Shown: positions 43,712-56,638 of the stretch, one piece after another
Position numbering within the stretch: position 1 is the stretch's first letter
How the letters are laid out: every line of letters starts with the position of its first letter
Source of the DNA: Darksidea phi
Lineage: Eukaryota > Ascomycota > Dothideomycetes > Pleosporales > Lentitheciaceae
Reading direction: 5' to 3'
DNA length: 64,000 bases
NCBI GenBank assembly: GCA_030770425.1
Contig: JASJFT010000211.1
Span: forward strand, 1 to 64,000
Position numbers and translations under genes: made by a program
Notes under the pieces: model-generated
What the model saw: only the letters and a program-made list of their open reading frames with translations
Told to the model about the DNA's origin: nothing
The model's database searches: none

Positions 43712-44131
43712 GAAAGGTGTATTATATGCTGGCTAAACTATATAATCTATGTTGGATAAGGGACGTTGTGATCGCGAAGGCGGGGGGGCATGGCAACATG
43801 TCCGCAAGTTTACGGCTCAGCTCTTAAACACTGATCCCATTTTCGCGTCTCTGACGCGCCAAACTTGGAGATGGGGAGGCGGGAGCGGTCTAAAGAAATT
43901 ATTGGTCGGACGAAAGGTGTATTATATGCTGGCCAAACTATGGTTGGATAACGGACGTTGTGATCGTGAGGGCGGGGGGCATGGCAACATGTCCGCAATT
44001 TTACGGCTCAGCTCTTAAGCACCAATCCCAGTTGCTGCTTCTACTTACTACGGCGCCACCATCTCACCCCTTCGAAATGAAACTCGAAAATGTGGAGGCG
44101 GGAGCGGTCTAAAGGAATTACTGGTCGGACG
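43712..44131. repeat. tandem duplication, about 200-bp unit
   Basis: Copy one starts at 43712 and copy two at 43912, both with GAAAGGTGTATTATATGCTGG. Both contain GGACGTTGTGATCG, GGCATGGCAACATGTCCGCA and end near GCGGGAGCGGTCTAAAG followed by a TGGTCGGAC segment. The copies have diverged by substitutions and small indels. No gene is visible within. Confidence 0.85.
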
Positions 44132-46168
44132 GATTCCACTGGCCCTTTTCCTTCGCACGGCTGAACTTCTGCTCGGTACTGCCTTCCTGTAATGGGGATG
44201 CTGACACTCAGCTGACCGGTAGCCAAGGCATCCGGTGAAAACTTTCGGCCAATCATGTAGTGGATGCGGGGTCGCCGAGCGGCTGGCCACTGCACAGCCC
44301 CACGAAATGCTGCTACCTAGTGACGCGAAAAGTTTGCCTGCTTCCGCGAACCAATACGCTCAATAATCGACCGTGGGCTCCTGAATTTACGCTTTCGTTC
44401 CTCACCATATCAGACCCTCTCGGACGGTAGACCTGCTCATTCCGCTCATTGGCTGTTTCTGCTAAGCCGTCAACTGCATGTAGTTATAGATAGATCATAG
44501 TCTCGGGGCGAGAGCCGGTCTCCGTCTCGGTTTCCTTTTTGAGCATTCAAGCCGACTATTGCTGAATGCCTCGCAAATATTGAGACCAATATACGAAATC
44601 TCAACTATCAATATCTATCGTATCTAACGTTAATACAAAACTCACTTGTGTTTGTGGAATTGGGTTACTGTTTTCGAAGAGATTGCTAGTACAATGGGAA
44701 GCGTCATAGCTTCACGAAATCAACCTGTCTGCAGGCTCTGAATATAGAGATACTTCATTGACTAAAGCAATAGTTCAATAAACAAAAGGAGATACCATGA
44801 TAACATGTATTTTTACAATCCGCCCAGGAGACCGTGTACAAGCCCTTTTCGAATGCCGCAGGAGAGTGAAGAAACCTCACCCAGGTGCGACACGCAAACA
44901 TAGAGATCTGGGGTGAAAACAGTTCAGATATGTCAGTTCGATCCGAATATTCTAAGAGTTGAAAGAAGCCTTGTAAATTCGTATCTACTTTGCAACTACG
45001 CTCACCTGTCCCGTCTGATAACATACGATTCTACATCACGGCTCACCGAGACAAATACGCCATGTAATCTGCTATTACTGACCTCGCCCTCTAACTTTCC
45101 ACCTCAGTTGACGCTTAAGCACGATTTACGGCTTCTGTTTCTTTTGTCGGATTCTTAAACCTTGCCCTAGTCGTCTCGTCAGTCAAGTATTGCGCCCATT
45201 CCCTTGGACAGCTGCTACTATGCTCGTACACACTCATCAAGAACTCTCATATTATGCTACTTCATCTAATGCTACGTAACTTCTATAATGTGTATCGTGT
45301 AAGTACTCCGTCTTATGAGCGACTTAGCAGACCTTTGCTACAGTGAACAAGCAAATGACATTCACCGGCACGGGTAGGTGGGCGTATTGGGTACGCTAAA
45401 CTGCAAAGAGGATTAGCCCAATGATGAGTGAATGGTCATATTGTGCAGTGGACTTGGCGAGGATCGGGTGTGGTCGCAATCGGGGGCGTGGGAAGGTCCT
45501 CGAACATCTACGGCTTAGCAAGACCTAGCCACTCACGTTACTACGCTCAGCAAAATCGATATCCAAGAGCCCCTACATCCTCCGGGACATCATTGGCGGG
45601 AGAGTACCGGTAAGATGGTTCAAGGTGGGCCGTAAGATCAGCGCGCATATTGGAAGTGAGGCGAAGAGTGAGGCGAGATCGCCGGGGCGCAAGGTCATCC
45701 GTGGACCAAGAGGCCAATCAGCAAGGACATGTCTGGCCGGGAGAGGATATTTCATACTCGTTGGCACACTGCCAAAGGAACTGCCAACGCTGCTGAGCCG
45801 TGATCTGCATGAGCAACATTGATCTTGGTTTAGTCATGTGACATTACGCGATGGAAGCGATCCACCCTAGGAATTCTGGTAATAGGTGGCGGGCCACCTG
45901 CATTGTATAAACGAGTCAATGGCCGGAATTTATGTATCGGTCGTCGAGGCTCCAGATAGATACACAAGAGTTATAATATTCCATACATCGAGTGCAAATG
46001 TGGCACTCCGACACGGTTAGTTAATTTAATTATTGCTATTGCTGTATTCCTATAGACAGCGATTCGCAACTACTATATCTATCTAGGTGGTAGGCTTGAA
46101 TTCCGAGGGACTTGGAGCAGCTGATTGCAATCGGATATTTTCGTCTATATACACTTTGTTACAGCCAT
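44132..46168. other. gene-poor region
   Basis: About 2 kb downstream of the tandem duplication and up to the SNF2 gene stop. Only short open frames (under 90 codons) occur and none is convincing. No repeat was found. Confidence 0.4.
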
Positions 46169-49100
46169 CTACTGCCGACCCTCACCATGGGACGGTAAAT
46201 CAACGTGAAATATATCCTACAGAAAGTCAGCTTATAGCCATTCTGATCAGTTGAAGGAACACTTACCAATGCTACCGATGCAACATCTTTTCCTTTGCCA
46301 AATCCACCTCCAGCGAGCTGAAGCTTCCGCTTTTGTCGATCAAGGACATTGCTCTATAAAAGACGTTAATAACTTCATAGAATATTCAGTGACATGTAAA
46401 ACGTACCTCTTCCACAGTATGGGCCATGATATATCTAATAATCCTCACCTGCTCAGTCTGACCAAGACGCAATGCTCGTCCGATAGCTTGAGACTCGATT
46501 GAAGGATTCCATTGCGGCTCCAAGAGGTAGATGCGGGTTGCGACCGCGAGATTGAGGCTAAACAAGGTTAGCCCTCGGAATATTATTGAAGGTACCCTGA
46601 AATTAACCCACCCAACAGCACCAGTTCCCAGAGTCATCAATAATATATTCGCCCCGGTTGGAGAACGGAAATCATCCAACGCCTTTAATCGTTCATTCAG
46701 CGCTAAAGAACCATTGATCATGTTGTAGCGAATGCCGTAGTATTTGAGAAGAGCGGCTACGATATTGAGGGTCTTCTTCCAGCAGGAGAATACAATACTA
46801 GTACCCAGTTAGCAGACGGGCTTGTGAATACTCACATAGTATGTTTCCAGCTACGAGGGATATTTCACTCTCGCTGCAAGAGGTTTGGTTATTCTCTCTT
46901 CACAGTGGCTGTATGCCCATGGAGATATTATCGCGAGTCGGGCACCCCTTGTAGCTGGCAACATGCCGTACAGTATGTTGACATACCTCTTGTTGCCAAG
47001 ATCCTTCTGTAGATCCGAAAGAAGCGCCAAAAGCTTCGACGGATAAGGCCTCGCATTATTGCTCTGCTCAAGGCCTTCCATATCAAGCCCCGAAACCTTC
47101 CGTTCCAACGCCGTAATGCCATTCTTGCCATCAGACGCACAAGTCGGACACTCCATTTTCTGTGCACGATGCTGGGGAAAGCAGTTCTGGCACACCAAAT
47201 GCGGACACTTCCCAATTAAGCTTCCCCCCTCATTATCCTCAGATTCACTCAGCGAGTAAATCGTCCCACTACAATAAGCGCAGATATTCCGATCCAGTTG
47301 CTGAAGATACGCCAGCGCTTCGTCAGGATCCTCCGGTAGTCCATTGGCACTCGAATGTAGATTCGTAAAATCTGTTCCGTTGTTGCAGAACAGACGAAGC
47401 TTGAGAAGAGCCTCCAGCACGGTTGAGTTGATTCGGCCTTGTCGACGTCCGCTCACGGCCATATCGATCTGGACCCGGCCTTGACGCAGCAAGTTATCGT
47501 AATCAGCGCGTTCAGACGGGGTAAGCGGAATCCTTCGAATCTGTGGCACGGGCTCGGGGAGGTCTAATAATTCTCTCGTTCTTCTCAGGCAGATAGTCTT
47601 CAGTAGCACACGCAGATTTTGAAAACGAGTCGGCGCGTTCGTGTTAATAGGATTCTTCACGATCTTGGCAAACGTCTGCGGTGATTCGAGAATGGGTACT
47701 TTGAGGAAAGTGGATAAGGCTCCGAGATCGTCAAGGGTGTTTTGAATAGGTGTACCGGTTAGGCACCAGCGATGCTGCGCTGTTAATGCAGCGACGGCTT
47801 TGAACTGGTTCGTCGCGGGGTTGCGGATATCGTGGGCTTCGTCTAGTACGATGCGAAACCAGTTGATCTTTGAGAGAGGACTATCTCCCTTTTCGCGCCC
47901 ATGCTCAATTGCAACGGTCGCGTATGTCGTGAACACAATCATCTTCTGTTGTAGAAAGTGTCGTTCGGCATGTCGTGCTGAGCCCAGGTGTCTGTGGAAT
48001 GTGATCGCACTAGGGTACGCCTGATCATAGATTTCCTTCACCCAACTGTCGACTAGGAGAGAAGAAGGGGCTATGACTAGTGTTGCCTGGGACGGAATCT
48101 TTCGCTGTTTCTGACCTTCGACGGGTTGATTTTCAGCAACAAATTCTTGCGCTCGGTCGAGTGTTCCAGCTATCGTTGAAAGAATAACTAGTGTTTTCCC
48201 AAGACCCATTTCATCTGCGATGATTCCGCCCTTTGCTTCCACGCGCGTAGGCCTTTTTGCGCCGGTGAAGACGTGTTGGTAAAACGGTTCATCTTGGTCC
48301 ACATCGTTGTACTTCCATAAACTCAATTCCGAAGAGAGCTTGCCAGTCTCTCGCTGGTCAATGAAGTCAATGGCTTCCTTCTGATGAGGTCGCAGTGACT
48401 GTCTGATACGGCGATCTACGGAGATTTGTCCCAAGTCCACATGATGAGTTAGGTCGGAGTCGAGAATATTATCCACAGCCGTGGACGCGTTCTCCTGCGT
48501 TTGGGGATCTGGATTCGGTGTCCGATTGTCCTCTTCTCGGTTCTTCTGTCGTTTGGAATCTGATGAGGCGTCAGGAACTCCACTCGAAAACCCCTCAATC
48601 TGAAGAAAGTGTGGGTTCCGATATGTATACCCCTCAAGTCCGAAGCGGGGAAATTGGAGGTAGACATTGGCTTCAGACAGTGTTCGTCCAGCTTCGTTGA
48701 CGTCCGATTCGACACCGTAGATGTTGATTTCCAAAGGGAATACCTTTCGGCTATTATGATACCACGCGCTCGTAATGGCGGTCAGTTCAGTAGGTTCGAC
48801 GAATGCTCGAAGTATAAGAATACGGTCTGCCACGATTGTCTTCAGGGTACGGCATAGCCCTTTGTTCAATCGAGCGAAGTTAATCCCATCGTGGTTGAGC
48901 GAAAAATAAGCGCCCTCTTCCACTATGTTAAAAGATTGCACTTGGCCGTATGCCGAGAAATTTGGCTGCCGATTTCCAACAGTTACTTGAGCTTTGACAT
49001 CGGTGATCTATCCCACGAGGTTATCAGCTTTGTTCGTGTAATGCTCCGCTGGTGGGACTTTACGCTGCCAAAACATAACTGTACGTCAATGTTGTTGATT

Positions 49101-49324
49101 GGCTCGCTTATTTCACTTGTCGGCGGGCGGAGGTTTGGAGGAGTCGAAGCCGCCGAGTGATAGTCTTGATCACCGTCGAAGGGCCGCGGCCGCTTTAATG
49201 GAGACAGAGACGGAGACGGAGAAGGAGAGGAATTCGATGCCGCAGCCGAATATCCCCACTGCGGGGCTTCTAAAGTGTTGTTATATGTGGGCGTATAAGG
49301 AATGACGGTGTAATTCGGGTCCAT
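46169..49324 (-). CDS. SNF2-family ATPase with RING finger, Rad5/Rad16/Ris1-like
   Basis: Six exons: 49324-49064, 49007-46987, 46797-46612, 46557-46407, 46353-46267 and 46216-46169. They total 2754 bp, 917 residues. A Ser/Pro-rich start is followed by DVQLCFGSITDVKAQV and an N-terminal region seen in fungal HLTF/Ris1-like proteins. ATPase motifs are GGIIADEMGLGKTL (Walker A), VLDEAHDIRN (DEAH box) and WCLTGTPIQNTLDDL. A C3HC4-type RING is inserted between the helicase lobes (CAYC, CPHLVCQNCFP, CPTC). The second lobe has SIVFSCWKKTL, MTLGTGAVGLNLAVA and QWNPSIESQAIGRALRLGQT; the usual GRAHRIGQT is changed at two residues. Such proteins remodel nucleoprotein and can be E3 ligases in DNA damage tolerance. 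It is nuclear. The last two exons are less certain. Confidence 0.92.
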
Positions 49325-49844
49325 CGCGTACAATCTGCGGGGCAAGAAAGACGGGACAACTTTGGAACGCGTAAAGTGTAGGTGTCAACGAATTTGACGC
49401 ATTCATCACAGGATGACACACGTATTAGAGGTTCGGGTCCTTGTTGCTGGGATGACCGGTATATCAAGGGAGCGCGAAGCAGGCGGGTGGGGGGCCGGAG
49501 TGGCGCAACCTCACCGGTGTGGCTGTGTTCTCGAGGCTGAATTTGGCGGGGCTGACGGCCGTCGAACCATTTCCGCTCCCTTATCCAATATTCTCATCCA
49601 TAGATCACGTCCATCAACATTCTTGTCTTCATGATCTTCATATTGTCCTGTACGCGCACCAGGTCCGGACCTGAATGAATTCGTGCGAGCTCCGTCCAGC
49701 AGGATCCCTGCTAGTGCCAGTTCTCAGCCTCGCCACCAAAGTTGATCGGTCTCTGCTTTTAGACGCTGTATCAATATACTAGGGATATCGCGAGTCGAAT
49801 ATTCCCTCGAAGCTCTCGACTACTGTATAGTAGCGCGCACAAAT
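49325..49844. other. shared upstream region of SNF2 and NACHT genes
   Basis: This is a 520-bp gap between two divergent starts. It should contain both promoters. No specific element is recognised. Confidence 0.45.
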
Positions 49845-52800
49845 TTGCCCGATATGGCTGACAATGGCCCTACCCTCGAGGCGGCTCCGTTCGAGCGCGC
49901 GCTCGCACAGTTCAAGATGGGCCTGAAAAAGAGAGACCAAGACACCTTCAAAAAGACTACTCTAGCCGACCTGAGACAATGCATTGGCGAAATCCAGGAG
50001 AAACAGCATTCTTCTCGAAGATTGCAGGGCCTAAATCGCATACAGCCGTTTCTCGAAGCAATGGAGCAGTTCGGCAAGGTGATCGCTATCTTCGCGAATA
50101 CGAACGATATAGTTGCGTTTATATGGGTGAGAATACAAGAATGCCTTGTTGCTAAATAGCGCTGATGTCAGATAGGGGCCTGTGAAATTTTTGCTGCTAG
50201 TATGATCTACACTTGCCCGATGCAGTACGTTCGCTAATCCCTACTCAAGGTCTCGAGTACATTCGTGGAGGCCTTTAAAGAACTCCTCGATGTTTATCAA
50301 CAAATTGGAGAGCGGCTGCCAAACCTCATGAAGTATGAACAGCTTTTCAGAAGCAACCCGGATATGCTGGGTGTACTCGCTCTTCTATACGAAGACATCC
50401 TACGTTTCCATCAAGCCGCGCTGAAGTACTTCCAAGGAAACCGTGAGTACTCTCTCTAATACCATGACTTATGAGCACTTTCCGTATGCTGAAAATTCAT
50501 AGTCTGGAAACAGATGTTCCACGCCACATGGAAGACTTACAAAACCCACTTTAGCGAAATGATCTTGAACATAGCTCGGCACTACCAGCTCGTTGAGAAT
50601 ACCGCGACACTTGCCCAGATTGAGGATTTCCAGAAGTCGAGAAAGGTTGATAATGATCGTTTCGACGCAGTAATGAGAGATGAAGACTTACGTCGGCTGA
50701 AGGCGGTGTTTGATTGGCTGCGGCCTGCGGGCGTGGAGAGCGATCATTATGAGTTCATGAAAATTCGAGCTGCGTATCCGGAGACGGGTAGTTGGCTGCT
50801 TGATCATCCTACCTTCCAGGAATGGTTCGACCCTTTGTTTCCAATGGTACCCCCTTTGCTGTGGCTGAACGGAATCCCTGGGGCAGGTAAGGCTGTCAAT
50901 AGCTCAATCGGAGTCTTCACTGATCCTTTTTAGGCAAGACAATCCTCGCCTCCCTGGTCGTTGAGAAAGCCAAAGAGCTGTCAACCAAGCCAACAGCTCT
51001 ATATTTCTACTGCAAGCATAGAAATGTCGAACAGGACAATTTCCGTGCCGTCGCACGAACAGTACTCGCACAGCTCCTGAAACAAGACCGCAACCTCCTC
51101 GCCTATTTCTACGAGAAGTGCTGTGAAAGCGGTGAGGCAGTCCTCGAGTCACGCACAACCATCGAGAATCTCCTCAAGCTGGGATTCGACAACTGCAAGA
51201 GCGCCTACATCGTCATTGATGGTTTAGACGAGTGTGGGAGAGAAGACCGAAAAGAAATTACTCAGTGGTTTCGGAATCTAGTAGAGGGCCTTCCGACCTC
51301 CGAGCCAGATCGATTACGGTGTCTGTTCGTTAGTCAGGACGACGGGTTTGCGAGGAAGGACTTTGCTGGCCTTGCCAGTATCAAGATCGAGATTGAGGAT
51401 AACAAAAAGGACATTGAGTCGTACTGCCAAACTCAAGCAGACCAGTTGACGTTGCCTCCATACAATCTTGCTCGAGAAAGAGCGACCGCCATTGCGAAGA
51501 CAGTAGCCGGTTCAGGCTCAGGTAAGTTCTACTCATCGCTTCCCACCAGAGGTAACATTTCTAAATCTAGTCCTAGGCATGTTTCTTCTCGTAAAGCTTA
51601 TCTGGCTGGAGATTTTTGGCCAGACTTCAATTGCTGGTCTTGAAGAAGAACTTGAGCCTGACGTCTTCCCCAAGGAAGTTAGCGTAGCGTAAGTGCAATA
51701 TATCTATCTAGGCTTAGCAAGTCATATCCTAACGGATATTTTATAGTTACGACCGAATATTGGGTCGTATAGAGGCCGCAGCATCTCCAGAACGATGGAA
51801 AGAAGTCATGATGGTTCTCGGCTGGCTGGTCGTCGCAAAGAGACCGCTTAAATGGCACGAGGTACAGTGCCTTAAAGCAATGAATCTAGACAAAGAATCA
51901 GTCGAATATGATCGTGAGAAGTTCTTGGTAGAACCAAAAGATCTTTTCGATTCTTTGGTTGATTGGCGAGAGGATGGAACAATACAGCTGGTCCATCTGT
52001 CTGCCAGATAGTAAGTTCACTGATCAATTACTTGTGCACAGTGTATGTTGATAATCATTTCCAGCTTCCTTGTCGACGAGAAACGAATTGACCTCGCCGC
52101 CGAAGAATTCCAAATGGCTACCATGTGTCTCGATTATATGAACCTCTCCACGCTCACTTCCCCCACGCCAACCGCCGTTATGAACGGTGATTACGGCCTT
52201 GTAGATTATGCGGCGCTGTACTGGGTACGCCACATCGAAGCCGGCTTATCAGGACCAAACGAACATGACGCGTATCTAAATACACTCGCCGAGTCCTTAG
52301 AAAACTTCCTCCGGCAGCATTGGACCGAACCCACCCACCCACTCGCAGTATCTCAAAGGAATCGCGACAAACTTGCCTGGTTCGAAGACTTTGAATTCTT
52401 CGAGAACTTTTTACAATCAGTCGTCTCGACCCGGAAACAAATCACCTTCTTTGGGAAAATGAAAAAGGGGGAAGTTGCCTTAGATGTCAGCGATATGGTT
52501 GCTGGTGTTCGCCGAGTCCTAGAAGAAACATATGATTCCACAGGAGATGAGCTAGTGAAAAGAGATTTGATACAGAAGTACGGGGCCAGTATTTTCAAAT
52601 GTCCCCGCTTTAGCTGCCAATTCTTCACCACTGGCTTCACCACAGTACAAGACCGGGACCGCCACTCCGACAAACATGACCGACCATTCCGGTGCACAGA
52701 AAAGGCGTGTACGGGCTACACATTCGGGTTCACAACAGCACCGGATCTCGACAGACACATGCGGGAAACCCACTCTAGGCTGCTTCAAGACGAGCAATTC

Positions 52801-53334
52801 CCCACGGAGCAAGACATCCAACAGAGCATGCAGCCCGAACCCGCTCAACAAGAACCCGTTGCTGTGCCCGTGGCAGAAGTTGTGCTGCAAGTGCCAGAAC
52901 AAGAACCAGAGCCCGAACCAGAACCCATTTTCCATCCACTACCAGCCCAACGTCGCACGCGGCGGAAAGAAAGACAAAAGGAATTTACCTGCAGCCACTG
53001 CGGCAAATTGTTTCAAAAGAAATACAACTGGACATCGCACCTCTTAACTCACACAACCGATAAACCATTCAAATGCACGCGTTGCGAGAAGCGATTTGCA
53101 CGGGCATGTGACATGCGACGACATGAGACTACGCATGGCGAGAAGAAATATACTTGTCTAGGGAATTTGAGGAGCGGTGAGAGCTGGGGATGTGGGCGCA
53201 GTTTTGCGAGAGCGGATATTTTGAGTAGTCATCATAAGACGAAGACGGGGAAATTGTGTATTCAGCCGCTGGTGCAGGAGCGTCTAGGGCAGAGGGTTCA
53301 GGAAGCGAGTAGTCAGTCTAGTGGTGGCGGGTGA
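49845..53334 (+). CDS. NACHT STAND protein with C-terminal C2H2 zinc fingers
   Basis: Eight exons: 49845-50126, 50176-50199, 50250-50442, 50503-50886, 50934-51521, 51577-51688, 51747-52010 and 52065-53334. They give 3117 bp, 1038 residues; a second ATG lies at 49854. Residues 1-260 are helical (FERALAQFKMGL, then IVAFIWGPVKFLLLVSSTF), the DUF7708/HeLo-like N-terminal type of fungal STAND proteins. The NACHT ATPase follows, with Walker A GIPGAGKTILASLV, Walker B AYIVIDGLDECG, a LRCLFVSQDD sensor block, and LVHLSARYFLVDE closing the winged-helix part. There is no WD40, TPR or ankyrin sensor. Instead, after residue 780, come two degenerate CCHH-type fingers, an acidic/Pro linker and two classic C2H2 fingers (FTCSHCGKLF, FKCTRCEKRF), then a partial one. 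It may be a non-self sensor that binds nucleic acid; that is inference. Confidence 0.9.
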
Positions 53335-53359
53335 TTGGAGTTGGGTGAGAATAAGGTTG

Positions 53360-53456
53360 TCGAATGAGTAGCAGCCATCGCGTCGTCAAACTCGCGGAAT
53401 AACCCAAAAAGATGATATAAAAAGGTATTTCGTCCCAAACACCTTAAAACGCAAGA
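53360..53456. repeat. dispersed repeat, copy B
   Basis: This is the second copy of the 95-bp segment at 41976-42070, beginning 26 bp after the NACHT gene stop. It carries two extra bases and several C-to-T or G-to-A differences relative to copy A. Confidence 0.88.
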
Positions 53457-55038
53457 AGGTAGTGGGTTGCAGTCATCAGCCGAGATTGCCTGAGCGTTCC
53501 AGCATGTCTGCGAGGGCAACGGCCCGAGCCCCATGAAAGACGGTGTGGCGCCTGCCATGATGTCGTATAGGTATATAAGAATACCACTACACTATCTTTT
53601 GAAGTCTTTATTAACGATCTTATGCTCTCATGCGGTACTTCGCTCGCTACCGTGAAAAAGATGGCCTAAGTACCGCCGCCTTACCTTGCTGAAATTAAGA
53701 ACTCTGGTCTGAACCCGGCCAAAGAGTCCCTTGTTATGCTGGCTGTGGACTTCTATTATATTTAGCTACCTCCAGGGCCAAACTCGCAAGTGGCCCCCTT
53801 GACTGACGCGTTCCTTACTTATATACGGCATATACTGCGATGGGAAAATATGTTCTAGGATAAGTTATTATGTGGCCAGGAGACGACCTCTTCAATATTC
53901 ATTTCGCTTCCGTGCTTCTGCGGCAAAATGTTAATCGAGACTGGAATAAAGATCACCCCTACGGAACACCCAACCATGGACCATCTCCTATAGTCATGCC
54001 CCCTCCCCAACTCAGTTATCATGAAGCCCTGAGCCTTTATACTTCGTCCGCTAGTATGTGCTTTATCCACGAAGATGCTAGGCCCTACCCTTCTCAATAA
54101 AAAAAGAAAAAGACCAATCGTATAATGCTGCCCTATCCTACCCTGTACTCTAACTACCTAGCAGATGAACTTCTAGTAGTAGGGATATCTCTGCATAATA
54201 ATAGACATGGGAATGAACTCGTCTTTGGTAATGCTGACGTTCAAATCAGCGGTCTCAAATATAACGGGTAGCAGAACACGAGAGATTTGCGGGATATCTT
54301 TTTGGAGGCCGCTGTGAACATTCTTTGCACGTCAGGACTTGTTACCCTCACTTTCCGCAATAACTCTTTCGTGGGCTTAGTAGCGGAGCTCTTCGGGAAG
54401 AGAGAATATCCGAGGGCGTAGCTGAGACCCTGGTTATTTTCATGGATCGCAAATCCACCTGGGCATTGAATTGCGGTTTTCTCTATCGGAGGGATTCAGG
54501 AGGAGAGCTAGAAGCGCGTTGTAGAAAATACAGGTCCTTAATTCCGCAGCATCAGTCTCGAAAGCCTACGTATCCAGGCGGAAGGGGCGCCCATCGTTTA
54601 GAACTGCATCTTAGTGCGGAAAACGGGCCCTTAAATGTTGAAAGATGCACTAAAGAAAAAAGGCATGCAAGTTTTTCGATTGAAGCACCGACTTGAGAAG
54701 CTAGCCGGTATATATACTAGGAGTTTGCCACTGCTCCATCACCCTCTCACGCCAACAACATTATCTAGTCCTGAAAGCAATACGTCGGACTTCGCAAACT
54801 CCATCGAGTTGAAGATGTGCGGAAAAATGGTTCAGAACGTGAGAGGGTCAGTGCGCGGTTCAGCCACAGATACAGTTACGCGCTGGTGACGTCAACCGCT
54901 CGCTTCGCGATCCTACCAGGCATCCACCATCCTCCATTCCACGCCTTCCCCATCCTCTCTCCCCGACTTTCTACCTTGGTAATCTGTCCCACATTAACCA
55001 CCCGAGCCAGCGCGACCACCCCAAAGTACGCCGCCAGC
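53457..55038. other. intergenic region
   Basis: I recognise no gene. A 76-codon plus frame at 53870-54100 and an 84-codon frame at 54442-54696 lack motifs. Composition is normal. Confidence 0.4.
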
Positions 55039-55396
55039 ATGATCCAAGTCGCCCTCGCCGCGCTCCTACAGCTCTCGCTCGCCCTCGTGGCAGAAGCAGC
55101 GCCCGTCACGACAAAGTCCGTGTCGTGGCAAGGCCCCACAGGCGGCGGTATCGTCGGGTTCATCGTCTTGATCCTCGACATTATTGCATGGGGTATGTGG
55201 TCGCTGGGTTAGCATTGACGGACACCGCTAATCACTCTGCATCACAGTTGAAATCATCAAGTCAAACCGCCCGCCGATGAACAAGGTCATCTGGTGCCTT
55301 GTCGTCTTCCTCTTCCCCGTTATCGGAATGATCGTTTACTACCTCTTCTCAAATCGCGACGAACACAACAGGGGTGGATACGAGATCATTCCCTAG
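55039..55396 (+). CDS. small PLDc_N-domain membrane protein
   Basis: Two exons, 55039-55192 and 55248-55396 (55-bp intron), give 100 residues. An N-terminal signal peptide (MIQVALAALLQLSLALVAEA) precedes a short linker and two membrane segments (GGGIVGFIVLILDIIAW and WCLVVFLFPVIGMIVYYLF). The second exon has IIKSNRPPMNKVIW, the conserved loop of the PLDc_N (phospholipase D nuclease N-terminal) domain, which in fungi and bacteria also occurs alone as a two-helix membrane peptide. It has no catalytic phospholipase part. Its function is unknown; it probably sits in the endomembrane system or plasma membrane. The splice is in phase and rebuilds the domain. Confidence 0.85.
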
Positions 55397-56356
55397 TAGA
55401 AAGGATCAATCAGGATGGTATTGGGTACAAGGAAGGAACTATACCATACAAAGATGTATCGGATTCCCTTGCTCATGGCAATATCGTGGGGCAGCAAAAG
55501 AACTTCCGTTCTTGTCTGCCAACATCTCCCCGGGCCGGGAAAGGGCTGTTCCCTCCCGTCGAAGTCCTCGCACCTTGATAATTTGATTCTCTTTTGCTTT
55601 CTGCACTGCCATTCTGCGCTCCGTGCTCCCCTGTGTCTTAACCCTCCCTGTCATTCATGCAGCACCTAACACGGCAGGGTCCACGCCTAACATCCTAGTT
55701 ACAGTATAAGTATGGAACAGTTGTCAGCAGGCCCGTGCCTCCAGTATTGATCATTCTGAAAGTTTAACTTAAGGGACATGCGGGTCAAGCTTCCAGGTTG
55801 GATAGTTTGATAGCACATAGAATATTCAACGGCCGACCTCCACATTCACGGATTCACAAGGTACTCCATGTCCTCATCTGCACAGCCTACCTGGATGTGA
55901 AGATTCGAGGGTGCTCACTGCTGCAATTACAGCCGTCTACTAACGGGATGTATTACTCCGTCAGCGGCCGAACTAGTATTGGTCATTTCAATCCTGTCCT
56001 CTGCTCTCAGGCCTAGCAGTAGGCGTTCAGCCTGCAAAATCTCTCGGTCTCTGCCAACTTCACGAGAGGGCACGTAGCGTCCTGCAGCAAACATGAAACA
56101 ACCAGCAATCCCAGGGAGGATCGTGATCCGCCACCGTCGCCAAATGCTTTGACTCGAACGCAGCGTATATCCACGAGCTCCCGAGCTAGTTTCCTAAATC
56201 GCAACTCCATCCAATTAACAACCGCAATTCGGACTCCACAACTTGGACACGTAGTAGGTACTCCAGCATATCCTCAATAACTGGAAGACACAGCTAACTA
56301 TAGGCAGGAACAAGCTAACATTCCGCATATATCGCGCAATCGCGCAGTGGCCCACC
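55397..56356. other. intergenic region
   Basis: Nearly 1 kb without a supported gene. Short overlapping frames at 55415-55669 and 55798-56016 have no motifs. No repeat was found. Confidence 0.4.
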
Positions 56357-56638
56357 ATGCCAGCCCTCATGAACCCCGAGACGATCAGGCGAGCGCTGCG
56401 CGACACCATGTAGGCGACCTTTCACCGCGCTTGCGGCCCCTCTCACTGACCCAGGGTAATACCGATGCCAAGCTCGTACACCTCATCGCGCACAAGGGCG
56501 TGAAGGGCATTAAAGAAGGGCAAGATGAAGTTCAAGGGAGGCGAAGTTATGGGTATTATTGTCGGCATCGTCGTCATTCTCCTCGTCCTTATTATTGTGC
56601 TGCTGGTTGTTAGGAGGAGGAAGAGGATTGCGGCTTGA
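56357..56638 (+). pseudogene. possible small single-pass membrane protein, frame-broken
   Basis: Three pieces in different frames look related. MPALMNPETIRRALRDTM at 56357 is closed by TAG. NTDAKLVHLIAHKGVKG lies near 56458-56510. KGKMKFKGGEVMGIIVG begins near 56517 and leads into a strong membrane helix and a basic tail RRRKR to TGA at 56638. The last two pieces would join if one base were added near 56510. The resemblance to a small fungal membrane-protein family is from memory and weak. It could also be a spliced gene I cannot model. Confidence 0.35.
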
